A DNA stretch of 64,000 bases from Belliella filtrata (lineage in GTDB: Bacteria > Bacteroidota > Bacteroidia > Cytophagales > Cyclobacteriaceae): positions 62,001-126,000 of the forward strand of contig NZ_JAKZGP010000004.1 in the NCBI RefSeq assembly GCF_022549775.1, in the 5' to 3' direction. The notes beneath the pieces were generated by a model, which was not told the origin of the DNA, ran no database searches, and saw nothing but the letters and a program-made list of their open reading frames with translations. Both the position numbers and the translations under genes were made by a program. Positions 1 to 8,568 of the stretch are shown piece after piece (position 1 is the stretch's first letter; each line of letters opens with the position of its first letter).

Positions 1-401
1 ACATTTTCTTTTTTCCCTTTATAAATAAAGGTTGTCTCAACTTCGGAAAACCATTCTCCTCGGTGAAAAGCCAAATATTGAGGCAAATTTTCAGACAATA
101 CTTCTTTCATAAAGTCAGCCTTCAATTGACCATCCACACTTGAAGTTTCATTGTCAAATAGAATACTGATGAATTTGCCTCGCAAAGTTCTGTCCCTGTA
201 TTCTGAATCGGTATCATAATACCTTTTGGATCCATCTGCACTTTCCTCCCCATTGAATCTTCTAAAAAATTGATTCACTTGTTTGGTAGAAGAAGCGAAC
301 CTTCCATCATCTTGAGGGGAACCGGGGCTGTATAATCCTTGCCCCGATGCCAACTCAAATGATGAAATAATTAATATGATAATTATTGTCAGTTTTCTCA
401 T
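1..401 (-). CDS. Secreted protein of unknown function (3' part outside window)
   Basis: The minus strand is open from an ATG at 401-399 to the window edge. About 133 residues are visible, beginning MRKLTIIIILIISSF and followed by a Gln-containing cleavage region (ELASGQG), which is a typical signal peptide. The rest is charged and soluble-looking, with no motif I recognise. Its ATG overlaps the TGA of the preceding gene (ATGA, 398-401), so it is almost certainly co-translated with the two small secreted proteins upstream. The 3' end lies outside the window, so length and domain content are unknown. Confidence 0.7.
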   Translation of the reverse strand, partial: MRKLTIIIILIISSFELASGQGLYSPGSPQDDGRFASSTKQVNQFFRRFNGEESADGSKRYYDTDSEYRDRTLRGKFISILFDNETSSVDGQLKADFMKEVLSENLPQYLAFHRGEWFSEVETTFIYKGKKEN

Positions 402-976
402 GCTGAAGTTTCAGTCACTCTAATATCGCCAAGCATCACATCCCAGAATTCGATTGTTCTACCTGCTATTTGAGTTTGTTTTTTCTCCACGTAGATTGTA
501 ATATCTTTCTTCGTAGTATCCCTGTAATTAAGACCACTTTCAAGTGAAGTACCTTCAAATCTTTGATAAACAGTCACAACACCTACGTATCTTCCATCAG
601 GCTGTCTTTCAAGATCAGAAATATAATGGATATCATACCATGTGATGTTTACTCTATCATAGTTCAATGCCATCAATCTTTCAAAGTATCTTCTTACTTT
701 ATAGTAAGCAATTTCTTTTCTATTCAAAGATGAAACACCCATCTCTGCATCTGGAGCAAATAGCTCCTCTGCTCTGTCCATTACCCTGTTTGCTTCAGAA
801 AACTGTGTTTCTTTGCTTCCGATAATAGAGATGTATTTACTCAAATCTTTTACTTTTTCTAATGCCAAAGAATCAATGGCTTGCTTTCTTGCTGGACTTA
901 TAGTCTCTGACTGAGCCATTGAAACCGAAGCTCCTGCCAAAAACAAGAATAGGAATAGAGAAATGTATTTTTTCAT
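398..976 (-). CDS. Secreted hypothetical protein, 192 aa
   Basis: An N-terminal signal peptide (MKKYISLFLFLFLAGASVSMA, cleavage near residue 21) precedes about 170 mostly polar residues. There is no lipobox Cys and no catalytic motif I can name. The mature part looks mixed helical then beta, and is probably periplasmic or surface-associated. It lies 26 bp downstream of a lipoprotein gene and overlaps the next gene by 4 bp, so the three form one minus-strand operon. Function is unknown; membership in an envelope-related operon is the only contextual clue. Confidence 0.75.
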   Translation of the reverse strand: MKKYISLFLFLFLAGASVSMAQSETISPARKQAIDSLALEKVKDLSKYISIIGSKETQFSEANRVMDRAEELFAPDAEMGVSSLNRKEIAYYKVRRYFERLMALNYDRVNITWYDIHYISDLERQPDGRYVGVVTVYQRFEGTSLESGLNYRDTTKKDITIYVEKKQTQIAGRTIEFWDVMLGDIRVTETSA

Positions 977-1002
977 GATTAAAATATTGTCTTTAATGAT
1001 AA

Positions 1003-1473
1003 TTATTTGCGACGAAGTTCAAGCTCAGATACTCGTCCGTTAGAATCAAGTCTGATATCGCTAATGAAGTTCAAGTTTTTCTTGGTGTCTTTCAAGTAGT
1101 TCAAGTACTTAACTATTGTGGTAGGTTCATCATAATCTTTGATACCACTTTCCTCATGAATTACGATTAAAACTGGCGTCTCTTGGTTTGAGAACATACC
1201 CAATGCTTCTTGAATTGTGCTATTAGCGGCTTGTACGTTTGAAGAGTTAGCAACGCTACTAAAGTAGTTTTCCAACTTACCGACAGCAACTTCCTCTGCT
1301 GAAGGTTGTGCTGGTGCAGGTGCTGGAGCGGGTTCTACTTTTTCAACTGGTTCGGGTGTAGGCTCTGCTACAACTTTCTTCTTACTTTTACAAGCTCCCA
1401 TAGCTAGCAAACCGAACAGCGCAATAATTACCATCCTGTTCATAGGTGATGATTGAAAGGTTCTTTTTTTCAT
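1003..1473 (-). CDS. Small lipoprotein with Pro/Ala/Glu-rich linker, 156 aa
   Basis: The signal region ends in the lipobox LLAMGAC (Cys28 from the first Met; Met11 is an equally good start). After it come a short Lys-rich stretch and a low-complexity linker rich in Pro, Ala and Glu (about residues 36-60), then a folded region of about 95 residues. That last part has spaced charged residues and alternating hydrophobics, but no family I can name. It is the first gene of the left-edge minus-strand operon, with a good promoter 130 bp upstream. Lipidation is well supported; function is unknown. Confidence 0.75.
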   Translation of the reverse strand: MKKRTFQSSPMNRMVIIALFGLLAMGACKSKKKVVAEPTPEPVEKVEPAPAPAPAQPSAEEVAVGKLENYFSSVANSSNVQAANSTIQEALGMFSNQETPVLIVIHEESGIKDYDEPTTIVKYLNYLKDTKKNLNFISDIRLDSNGRVSELELRRK

Positions 1474-1604
1474 GTTTGGAATTAATATTTATGATTTTCA
1501 GTATGAACGACCACAATTATTCAAAAAGCATTCCATATTATCCTTATTACAGATTTTATTTCTTGAAATATCTTTTCCGAACTTTATTGTGGCATTTTCA
1601 GGCG

Positions 1605-1634
1605 CAAATGTATGTGAAAAACTCAACATTCAAA
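1605..1634 (-). promoter_or_regulatory. Bacteroidota-type promoter for the left-edge lipoprotein operon
   Basis: Read on the minus strand, TTTG (1634-1631) is followed after 18 nt by TACATTTG (1612-1605). This matches the Bacteroidota housekeeping consensus TTTG-N(17-23)-TAnnTTTG. Transcription would start near 1598 and give a 5' leader of about 125 nt before the lipoprotein gene. Confidence 0.6.
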
Positions 1635-1671
1635 TGCCCCTCAATGCAATATGAGAAAATATTTTTTCCCA

Positions 1672-1704
1672 TAAAAAAAAGTCGTCAACTACCTGCTGAC
1701 GACT
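1672..1704 (-). terminator. Rho-independent-type terminator after the gatB-tlpA-like unit
   Basis: On the minus strand, AGTCGTCA pairs perfectly with TGACGACT (1680-1687 with 1697-1704, 9-nt loop) and is followed directly by eight T residues. It sits 21 bp beyond the stop of the TlpA-like gene and upstream of the next promoter, so it separates the two operons. Confidence 0.75.
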
Positions 1705-1725
1705 GCACTTAAATCTAACTGTTTT

Positions 1726-2853
1726 TTACTCAAAAATCTCCTCTAATTTCTTCTCTAAACTAGTCCCTCGAAGGTCTTTAGAGACAATAATGCCTTCTGG
1801 ATCAATTAAATAGGTTGCAGGTATTGCATTGATTTGATATATGGCAGCAGCGGCTGAATTGAAGTATTGCAAATCTGAAACATGAGTCCAAGTCAAACCA
1901 TCTTCCTCAATGGCTTTTACCCAGGCATCCTTAGTTCTATCGAGTGAGACACCAAATACTTCGAAACCTGATTCGTTGTATTTGTTATAAAGCCGAACTA
2001 CGTTAGGATTTTCTTCTCTACAGGGTTTACACCATGCTGCCCAAAAATCAATCAAAACATACTTACCTCTCAAATCAGAAAGATTAACCAACTCTCCTTC
2101 TGGATTTGGAAGAGAAATCTCAGGTGCTTCCTGACCTATTGATAGTAGCCTCATATCATCTAGTTGAGATTTCAGGGATGTGATCATCTTTGTATTTGGA
2201 TATCTCTCATTCAACTGCTCTACCAATTCATCTACAAACAAAAAGTCATTTTTGAAATTCAACATTCCCAATGCAGCAAGTGATGCAAAACTACCATCCA
2301 TTTCATTGATAGCTGCCTTCACTTTCTCTGCATGCGCCCCTTCCAAATCCATGGCTTTAGTTTGAATCTCTTTAATCGCCGCTTGATCTTTGTTGGTCAT
2401 GGCTTCATAATATGCTGAATTCAAATTGTTGATTTCATCTTGGTAAGCTTGTGCAAGCTCATCTACTTTTTGAAGGTGTTTAGAGTCCTCGGAACCTGAG
2501 ACTTTGTAGCTACTATCATCTGCTGCATCATAGCTTATATCTATGTCTTCATCATAGAGTGCCAACCTTACAGATTTCTTATCCAAGATATTAAGCTCAT
2601 AGAATGAAGGCCCATCCAAGCTAAGTTCATAGTCAAATTTACCATTTGAATTGAGCTTGATCGTATCTACTACTTCTGCCCTATCATCAAGGTACTTTGA
2701 CAAAATCAATTTACCTTCTCCAGCATTTGAGATTTTTCCTGATATATTTACTTTCCCGTCAAACACGCTCTCTTTCTCACCACAAGAGAAAAAGAAAAGT
2801 ACTGAGAAAAGTAAAATTGGTATTTTAAGAGACTTCATCTTTTTAGTTTTCAA
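1726..2853 (-). CDS. TlpA-like thiol-disulfide oxidoreductase lipoprotein
   Basis: This 375-aa envelope protein has a lipobox ending FFSC (Cys24). The N-terminal beta-rich region (about 30-120) resembles the DUF4369 domain common in Bacteroidota thioredoxin-like proteins, and a helical linker covers about 125-235. The C-terminal AhpC/TSA-thioredoxin fold (about 238-375) carries the redox motif WCKPC at 274-278 and the expected cis-Pro segment (AIPATYLID). It probably reduces disulfides on exported proteins in the periplasm. The start overlaps the gatB stop by 11 bp; Met6 would remove the overlap and is also plausible. Family assignment is firm, the substrate is not known. Confidence 0.88.
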   Translation of the reverse strand: MKTKKMKSLKIPILLFSVLFFFSCGEKESVFDGKVNISGKISNAGEGKLILSKYLDDRAEVVDTIKLNSNGKFDYELSLDGPSFYELNILDKKSVRLALYDEDIDISYDAADDSSYKVSGSEDSKHLQKVDELAQAYQDEINNLNSAYYEAMTNKDQAAIKEIQTKAMDLEGAHAEKVKAAINEMDGSFASLAALGMLNFKNDFLFVDELVEQLNERYPNTKMITSLKSQLDDMRLLSIGQEAPEISLPNPEGELVNLSDLRGKYVLIDFWAAWCKPCREENPNVVRLYNKYNESGFEVFGVSLDRTKDAWVKAIEEDGLTWTHVSDLQYFNSAAAAIYQINAIPATYLIDPEGIIVSKDLRGTSLEKKLEEIFE

Positions 2854-4303
2854 GTAATTCCATTAATATTTTTGTAGCTACTTTAGGATCAGCCTTACCT
2901 TGCGACTTTTTCATCACTTGTCCCATAAACATTCCCATCAAACCCTTTTTCCCTGACCTATACTCCTCTACTTTTGCAGCGTTTTCAGACAATACCTGCT
3001 CTACTATTGGCTTCAATGATCCTTCATCACTTTCTTGGATCAAGTTCAGATCTTGGGCTATAGCTAATGGGCTTTTATTTGAATCTTTGAGCATTATAGG
3101 ATATACTTTCTGTGATGCCACAGAGAAGTTAATCTTACCCTCATCAATAATTCCTATCAACTCCGCTAGACGACTAGGGCTGATTGGAAAATCATTAATA
3201 TGCAAAGTAAGCTCATTCAGGTATGATTTAACTGGTCCCATCATCCAGTTTGAGGCAGCTTTGTAGTTTGACGTTGCCTCGCATAGCTCGTTAAAGAAAA
3301 GTGCAATTTCTTTAGAATCTGTCAATACTCCGGCATCATATTCGGGAAGACCATATTCATTCACAAATTTGGCATGCAGTTCACGTGGTAAAGCTGGCAT
3401 TTCAGCTTTGACACTTTCAAGCCATTCCTCTGATACGACGACGGGGCTAAGGTCTGGCTCTGGGAAATAGCGATAATCGTTGAGATCTTCTTTGGTACGC
3501 ATACTGGCAGTAGTACCAGTAGTAGCATCAAAAGTCCTCGTTTCTGATATGATCTCCTCTCCCGCTTCTATCATGATGATCTGCCTCTCTAGCTCATGTT
3601 CTATCGCTCTAGCTACGTTTCTAAAGGAGTTCATGTTTTTCACCTCTACCTTTTTCCCATATTCCGCAGCCCCATGCAATCTTACAGAAATGTTTGCATC
3701 ACATCTCAAAGAGCCCTCTTCCATGTTTCCATCACAGATATCCAAGTACCTCACCAGCTTTTTGATCTCTACCAAAAAAGCATAGGCTTCTTCCGAAGAC
3801 CTGATATCAGGCTCAGATACGATCTCTATCAATGGAACTCCTGCTCTATTATAATCAACCAAAGTATCAACTTCACCAGCTAAGTGCATGGATTTACCCG
3901 CATCTTCTTCCATGTGGATTCTTGTCAAGGTCACAGATTTTGCCGTCCCATCTGGTAATGTCAATGGTACTTGACCACCTACACAAATAGGGTTTTTGTC
4001 TTGCGTGATCTGATATCCTTTTGGTAGATCAGGATAAAAATAGTTTTTTCTAGCAAAAATATTTTTTCTTGTAATCTCCGAATCACAGGCAATACCCATC
4101 TTTACGGCAAACTCTACAGCTCTCTTGTTTACTTTGGGAAGTGTGCCTGGATGTCCCAATGTAATCACTGAAATGTGGGTATTGGGTAGATTACCAAATT
4201 CTGTCGAGTCTGAAGTATACATCTTACTTTTGGTAAGCAATTGTGCATGGACTTCAAGGCCTACGACTAGTTCATATTTATCTTTTATCTCTGCTGAAAG
4301 CAT
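2843..4303 (-). CDS. gatB: Aspartyl/glutamyl-tRNA(Asn/Gln) amidotransferase subunit B
   Basis: GatB is the kinase/tRNA-binding subunit of GatCAB, which amidates mischarged Glu-tRNA(Gln) or Asp-tRNA(Asn) in the cytoplasm. At 486 aa it has the family's usual length. The N-terminus carries ELVVGLEVHAQLLTKSKM and, further on, the characteristic YFYPDLPKGYQI and RIHMEEDAGKS segments; the C-terminal YqeY-like tail ends with GxVMKKSQGKADP. gatA and gatC are not adjacent. It lies 95 bp downstream of alaS on the same strand and overlaps the TlpA-like gene, so it may be transcribed with either. Confidence 0.97.
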   Translation of the reverse strand: MLSAEIKDKYELVVGLEVHAQLLTKSKMYTSDSTEFGNLPNTHISVITLGHPGTLPKVNKRAVEFAVKMGIACDSEITRKNIFARKNYFYPDLPKGYQITQDKNPICVGGQVPLTLPDGTAKSVTLTRIHMEEDAGKSMHLAGEVDTLVDYNRAGVPLIEIVSEPDIRSSEEAYAFLVEIKKLVRYLDICDGNMEEGSLRCDANISVRLHGAAEYGKKVEVKNMNSFRNVARAIEHELERQIIMIEAGEEIISETRTFDATTGTTASMRTKEDLNDYRYFPEPDLSPVVVSEEWLESVKAEMPALPRELHAKFVNEYGLPEYDAGVLTDSKEIALFFNELCEATSNYKAASNWMMGPVKSYLNELTLHINDFPISPSRLAELIGIIDEGKINFSVASQKVYPIMLKDSNKSPLAIAQDLNLIQESDEGSLKPIVEQVLSENAAKVEEYRSGKKGLMGMFMGQVMKKSQGKADPKVATKILMELLEN

Positions 4304-4398
4304 CTTATTCTTTATTTCAATTTTATAATTGTAGTGATTTGAGGCTCAAAAATGGCTTAGAAATCACCTAAAACCAAATAAGCTGTAATCTAATTGTA

Positions 4399-7029
4399 CT
4401 ATATAGCCTCAAACATAACTTTTGCCTTGTCGACTACAGCATCAAGTCCGTCGAGTTTTTTTCCTCCTGCTGTAGCAAAAAACGGTTGCCCGCCTCCACC
4501 TCCTTGGATTTCTTTTGCCAGTTCTCTAATAGCCTGTCCAGCATTCAATCCCAAATTACTTACCAATTGCTCATCAATAACAACAGCAATTTGAGGCTTT
4601 CCATCTATAGATGCAGCTATTACTGCGACTAGGTTTTTAACTTCATTTTTCAACTCAAAAGAAAGCTTCTTCAAAGCATCTGCTGAAGGAAGATCGATTT
4701 TCACGAATAACTTGCTCACTTTTTCACTTGTTTCGACCTTAGCAATCAACTCTCCCTTCAATGCGCCAGTTTGCTTGGCATGAAGTACTTCAATCTCCTT
4801 TCTTAACTCATTCCTTTCCGAAATCAACGCTTCTACAGCTTTCTTGAGATCTTTTGGAGCTTTGAGTAATTCTTGAATTTCCTTTACTACAAGAAGGTGC
4901 TCATTGAAATATTTCTCTGCTGCAACTGAAGTGATCGCCTCTATTCTTCTGACACCAGATGAAATCGAGCCTTCGGAGACTATCTTGAACAAGCCAATAT
5001 TTCCTGTAGATGCCACATGGGTTCCTCCACAAAGTTCTACAGAAAATTGTGGATCAAATGTGATCACTCTCACAAAGTCTCCATATTTTTCTCCAAACAA
5101 GGCCGTTGCACCTGCTTTCTTCGCTTCTTCTATAGGGACATTTCGCTGCTCATTGAGGAAAATATTTTCTCTGATTTTCTCATTTACAATACCCTCTACT
5201 TGAGTGATTTCCTCATCAGAAAGTTTTGCGAAATGTGCAAAATCAAATCTCAATAGCTCCTCATTCACTAGTGAGCCTTTTTGCTGCACGTGATCACCCA
5301 AAACCTGCTTTAAGGCAGATTGTAGCAAGTGCGTGGCAGTATGATTACTCATGGTCAGTTTCCTCCTTTGGACATCCACTTGAGCGGTAAAAACAGCTAA
5401 AGGATCTGCAGGTAGCTTATCGACAAAGTGTACAATAAGATCATTTTCCTTTTTCGTATCCAATACTTTGATCTTTTCATTAGCACTGACCAATACGCCA
5501 GTATCTCCAACTTGCCCTCCGCTTTCTGCATAGAATGGAGTTTTATCCAAAACCAATTGGAACCTATTTCCTTTTTTATCCTTGATTTTTCTGAATTTAA
5601 TCAATTGACTCTCGCAAGACAGTTCATCATAGCCTACGAATGCTACTCCTTCTTCCTCTCTTACCAGTGTCCAATCTCCTGTCTCCTGCTCGGCTGCTGC
5701 CCTTGAGCGATTCTTTTGAACCTCCATCTCAGCGGCAAAACCAACTTCATCTACTGAAAGCCCATTTTCTCTTGCAATCAAAGAAGTTAAATCCAGTGGA
5801 AAACCAAATGTATCATACAATTCAAAAGCTGTTTTTCCATCTATAATACTGTTCCCTTGTTGCTTCAGATCTTCTGTGATTTGATCTAGTATTTTCAAGC
5901 CATTGTCTAAAGTTCTCAAGAAAGAAGCTTCTTCCTCTTGAATCACCTTGGCAATAAAATCTTGCTGAGAAGCAACTTCTGGAAAGATTTCCCCAAAATT
6001 CTCTGCAATCATCGGCATCAACTCGTACATGAATGGCTTTTGAAAGCCCAAAAACGTATATCCATACCTTACTGCCCTTCTCAAAATTCTTCTGATCACA
6101 TACCCAGCTTTATTATTCGAAGGCAATTGACCATCAGCTATGGTGAATGCTATCGCTCGGATATGATCTACGATCACCCTCATTGCGATATCTATTTTCT
6201 CATCTTTACCATATTTTTTGTTAGATTTCTCCTCCAAGATATTGATAAAAGGCATGAAGATATCCGTATCATAATTGGATGATTTCTGCTGAATAGCCCT
6301 CACAAGCCTCTCAAAACCCATCCCCGTATCCACATGCTTTGCTGGTAGTTCTTTCAAGGATCCATCGCTCAATCTATTAAACTGCATGAATACTAAGTTC
6401 CAAATTTCGATTACTTGAGGATGATCATTATTTACAAGATCAAATCCATTTACAAGTTTACGTTCATCTTCAGACCTTAAATCTATATGGATTTCTGAAC
6501 ATGGGCCACATGGCCCTGTGTCACCCATTTCCCAAAAATTATCTTTTTTGGATCCAAAGATGATCCTATCCTCAGGTACGATTTGTTTCCATAGATCAAA
6601 GGCCTCCATGTCCTTGTCCAACCCGTCCTTTTCATCACCACCAAAGACGGACACATAAAGTCTGTCTTTAGGTAATTCATATACTATGGTCAACAATTCC
6701 CAAGCCCATTCTATGGCTTCCTTTTTGAAATAATCTCCAAAAGACCAATTACCAAGCATTTCGAACATGGTGTGGTGGTAGGTATCTACTCCTACTTCCT
6801 CAAGGTCGTTGTGCTTACCAGATACACGCAAACACTTTTGACTGTTGGCCACCCTTTTTACTTTGGGCACTTCATTTCCTAAGAAAAAATCTTTGAATTG
6901 ATTCATGCCTGCATTGGTAAACATCAATGTGGGATCATTCTTGACCACTATCGGTGAGGAAGGCACATATTGATGCTGTTTGGATTGAAAAAACTCAATG
7001 TAGGTACTTCTTACTTTCTTTGCTTCCAT
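4399..7029 (-). CDS. alaS: Alanyl-tRNA synthetase
   Basis: This cytoplasmic enzyme charges tRNA(Ala) and edits mischarged Ser/Gly. The 876 residues match full-length bacterial AlaS. Visible parts are the class II catalytic core (GMNQFKDFFLG, KCLRVSGKHNDLEEVG, the HHTMFEMLGNWSFGDYF motif), the editing domain with its zinc ligands (HTATHLL and CGGTHV) and the C-terminal DHHA1-like domain ending in the Gly-rich GGGGGQPFFATAGG. The ATG at 7029 is adopted because the N-terminus matches the family. It is divergent from the M23 peptidase gene, an arrangement I recall as common in Bacteroidota. Confidence 0.98.
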   Translation of the reverse strand: MEAKKVRSTYIEFFQSKQHQYVPSSPIVVKNDPTLMFTNAGMNQFKDFFLGNEVPKVKRVANSQKCLRVSGKHNDLEEVGVDTYHHTMFEMLGNWSFGDYFKKEAIEWAWELLTIVYELPKDRLYVSVFGGDEKDGLDKDMEAFDLWKQIVPEDRIIFGSKKDNFWEMGDTGPCGPCSEIHIDLRSEDERKLVNGFDLVNNDHPQVIEIWNLVFMQFNRLSDGSLKELPAKHVDTGMGFERLVRAIQQKSSNYDTDIFMPFINILEEKSNKKYGKDEKIDIAMRVIVDHIRAIAFTIADGQLPSNNKAGYVIRRILRRAVRYGYTFLGFQKPFMYELMPMIAENFGEIFPEVASQQDFIAKVIQEEEASFLRTLDNGLKILDQITEDLKQQGNSIIDGKTAFELYDTFGFPLDLTSLIARENGLSVDEVGFAAEMEVQKNRSRAAAEQETGDWTLVREEEGVAFVGYDELSCESQLIKFRKIKDKKGNRFQLVLDKTPFYAESGGQVGDTGVLVSANEKIKVLDTKKENDLIVHFVDKLPADPLAVFTAQVDVQRRKLTMSNHTATHLLQSALKQVLGDHVQQKGSLVNEELLRFDFAHFAKLSDEEITQVEGIVNEKIRENIFLNEQRNVPIEEAKKAGATALFGEKYGDFVRVITFDPQFSVELCGGTHVASTGNIGLFKIVSEGSISSGVRRIEAITSVAAEKYFNEHLLVVKEIQELLKAPKDLKKAVEALISERNELRKEIEVLHAKQTGALKGELIAKVETSEKVSKLFVKIDLPSADALKKLSFELKNEVKNLVAVIAASIDGKPQIAVVIDEQLVSNLGLNAGQAIRELAKEIQGGGGGQPFFATAGGKKLDGLDAVVDKAKVMFEAI

Positions 7030-7070
7030 GTAAGCTTTTGACTATGTTCGGATTATATTTTCTTATTTTA

Positions 7071-7078
7071 TATATTTG
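7071..7078 (+). promoter_or_regulatory. -7 box for the M23 peptidase gene
   Basis: TATATTTG fits the Bacteroidota -7 consensus TAnnTTTG and lies 75 bp before the peptidase ATG. No clear TTTG -33 element is seen at the expected distance, so this is a candidate only. Confidence 0.4.
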
Positions 7079-7121
7079 CAGTCCTCTGAACGTTATTAGA
7101 TGCAGAAACCTCCAAGGTTTG

Positions 7122-7129
7122 CAAAATTA
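7122..7129 (-). promoter_or_regulatory. -7 box candidate for alaS
   Basis: The minus strand reads TAATTTTG, matching TAnnTTTG, 93 bp upstream of the alaS start. It would place the alaS and peptidase promoters back to back in the 123-bp divergent gap. A -33 element is not evident. Confidence 0.35.
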
Positions 7130-7152
7130 GAATAATTACCCTTCATATTATA

Positions 7153-8130
7153 ATGAGTAGAATAAAATATTACTATGATCCCAAAACTTGCAAATACGAA
7201 AGGTATCAGCGCAGCAAATGGGACATTACCTTAAACACATTGGGATTCTTATCATCTGCATTGATTCTTGCTGTGGGAATATTGATCGTTTTCAATTATT
7301 ACTTCGATAGCCCCAAAGAGTTGATTCTCAAAAAAGAAAATAAAGAATTGCGATACTACTACGAACTCATGGAGTCTGAGGTGGTACAAATGTCAAGGAT
7401 GCTGAGCGATCTTCAGCAAAGAGACGATAACCTATACCGCGTGATTTTTGAGACTGAACCTATTCCTACTGAAATTAGAAAGGCCGGTATTGGTGGTGTA
7501 GACCGGTACAGAGAAATCAAAGATAAAGGACTTAATCCAGAGAAAATGATTATTGATCTGAGGTCAAAGGTGGATGATCTTAAGCGTCAGTTGTATGTTC
7601 AAAATGTCAGCTACGATGAAGTGTCAAATTTGGCATTGAACAAAGAGGAGTACTGGGCTTCTATACCAGCCATCCAGCCTATTGTCAATGAAGAATTGAC
7701 ACAGCTAGCTTCAGGATTTGGAAGTAGACTGCACCCAATCTTGAAAGTTAGAAAAATGCATACTGGAGTAGATTTCTCTGCACCACAAGGTACACCCATT
7801 TATGCAACCGGTGACGGAGTGGTTTCAGATGTCAAAACTGTTTTTGGTGGCTATGGAAAGTACATTGAAATAGATCATGGTTTTGGTTTTGTGACAAGAT
7901 ATGCGCACATGAATGAATTCAAGGTAAGAAAAGGTCAAAAGGTAAAACGTGGTGACCAAATAGGTACTGTAGGCAATACTGGATCATCAACAGCTCCACA
8001 TGTGCATTATGAAGTAATCAAAGATGGTAATTTTATTAACCCCGTTCATTATCTGTTCAAAGACCTAGAACCAAGCGAATATGAAAAAATCCTAGAGCTT
8101 GCCTCACAAGAAAATCAGTCCTTGTCCTAA
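7153..8130 (+). CDS. M23-family membrane-anchored metallopeptidase (murein hydrolase-like)
   Basis: This 325-aa protein has one N-terminal transmembrane segment (about residues 30-50), a periplasmic coiled coil (about 55-95 and 135-155) and a C-terminal LytM/M23 domain (about 185-300). Zinc-site residues are present: HTGVD at 203-207 and HVH at 283-285, with SGFGSRLHP upstream. A complete site predicts an active peptidoglycan endopeptidase rather than a degenerate EnvC-like activator. The ATG at 7153 leads directly into a short charged cytoplasmic tail. It is divergent from alaS. Confidence 0.92.
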   Translation: MSRIKYYYDPKTCKYERYQRSKWDITLNTLGFLSSALILAVGILIVFNYYFDSPKELILKKENKELRYYYELMESEVVQMSRMLSDLQQRDDNLYRVIFETEPIPTEIRKAGIGGVDRYREIKDKGLNPEKMIIDLRSKVDDLKRQLYVQNVSYDEVSNLALNKEEYWASIPAIQPIVNEELTQLASGFGSRLHPILKVRKMHTGVDFSAPQGTPIYATGDGVVSDVKTVFGGYGKYIEIDHGFGFVTRYAHMNEFKVRKGQKVKRGDQIGTVGNTGSSTAPHVHYEVIKDGNFINPVHYLFKDLEPSEYEKILELASQENQSLS

Positions 8131-8181
8131 GTTCTGAAACCTTGATAATTCCTTAGGCCTGGCTAGTATTTGATCCACTGC

Positions 8182-8236
8182 GTGTTCTCTGTGTCTTTGT
8201 GGTTAGTCTATTCACCACTGAGCTACAGAGGACACA
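8182..8236. repeat. Palindromic intergenic repeat, copy 1
   Basis: GTGTTCTCTGT (8182-8192) pairs with ACAGAGGACAC (8225-8235) with one mismatch. Inside it GTGGT (8199-8203) pairs with ACCAC (8214-8218). The segment GTCTTTGTGGTTAGT (8193-8207) recurs exactly at 8435-8449. It behaves like a REP-type fold-back sequence. Confidence 0.6.
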
Positions 8237-8251
8237 ATGATTTTAATAGAT

Positions 8252-8383
8252 ACCTAAAATCCGCAAGAGAATGTTGTAATCGGTTAATTTATAGCACCAA
8301 TAGACCTTCCAGGATTCACTCGATTATTTCTAACAACTGGCTGGTAGTCAATAAAAACCTGTTAGGTCTATCGGATTTTAAGT
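8252..8383. repeat. Dispersed 130-bp fold-back element, copy A
   Basis: The element is bounded by ACCTAAAATCCG (8252-8263) and its near inverse CGGATTTTAAGT (8372-8383), 11 of 12 bp matching. A second internal stem pairs TAGACCTTCCAGG (8301-8313) with CCTGTTAGGTCTA (8358-8370). A diverged copy of the whole element lies at 20409-20538, with shared blocks including AATGTTGTA, TTTATAG, CTTCCAGG, TTTCTAACAA and GTCAATAAAAACCTG. It has no coding capacity and looks like a MITE or large REP element. Confidence 0.75.
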
Positions 8384-8434
8384 AAATACACAACCTTCAA
8401 CTCCTCTCACATCTTTTCCCTTTGTGAACTTCAT

Positions 8435-8466
8435 GTCTTTGTGGTTAGTTTAATTTACCACAGAAT
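8435..8466. repeat. Palindromic intergenic repeat, copy 2
   Basis: GTCTTTGTGGTTAGT (8435-8449) repeats 8193-8207 exactly. GTGGT (8441-8445) pairs with ACCAC (8457-8461) and the stem extends outward by three weaker pairs. The two copies bracket the fold-back element. Confidence 0.55.
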
Positions 8467-8568
8467 GAACAGAAGGCTTGTTTGACATTCTCGTCTATTG
8501 TTTCTCTCTTCTCTCAATTTCACTTAATGTACATATAATTAACTCATTAAGCATAAAAAGGACGTACT

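Larger units (their letters stand above)
8131..8568. other. Gene-free, repeat-rich region between M23 peptidase and ABC exporter
   Basis: This 438-bp stretch lies between convergent genes. It holds two copies of a GTCTTTGTGGTTAGT hairpin motif (8182-8236 and 8435-8466) flanking a 132-bp fold-back element (8252-8383). The short open frames here run through the repeats and show no protein features. No RNA gene was recognised. Confidence 0.7.

Noticed and set aside
8127-8157. CCTAAG...CTTAGG pairing at the end of the M23 gene as a terminator
   Set aside because: The stem is only six base pairs, overlaps the stop codon and has no T-run.
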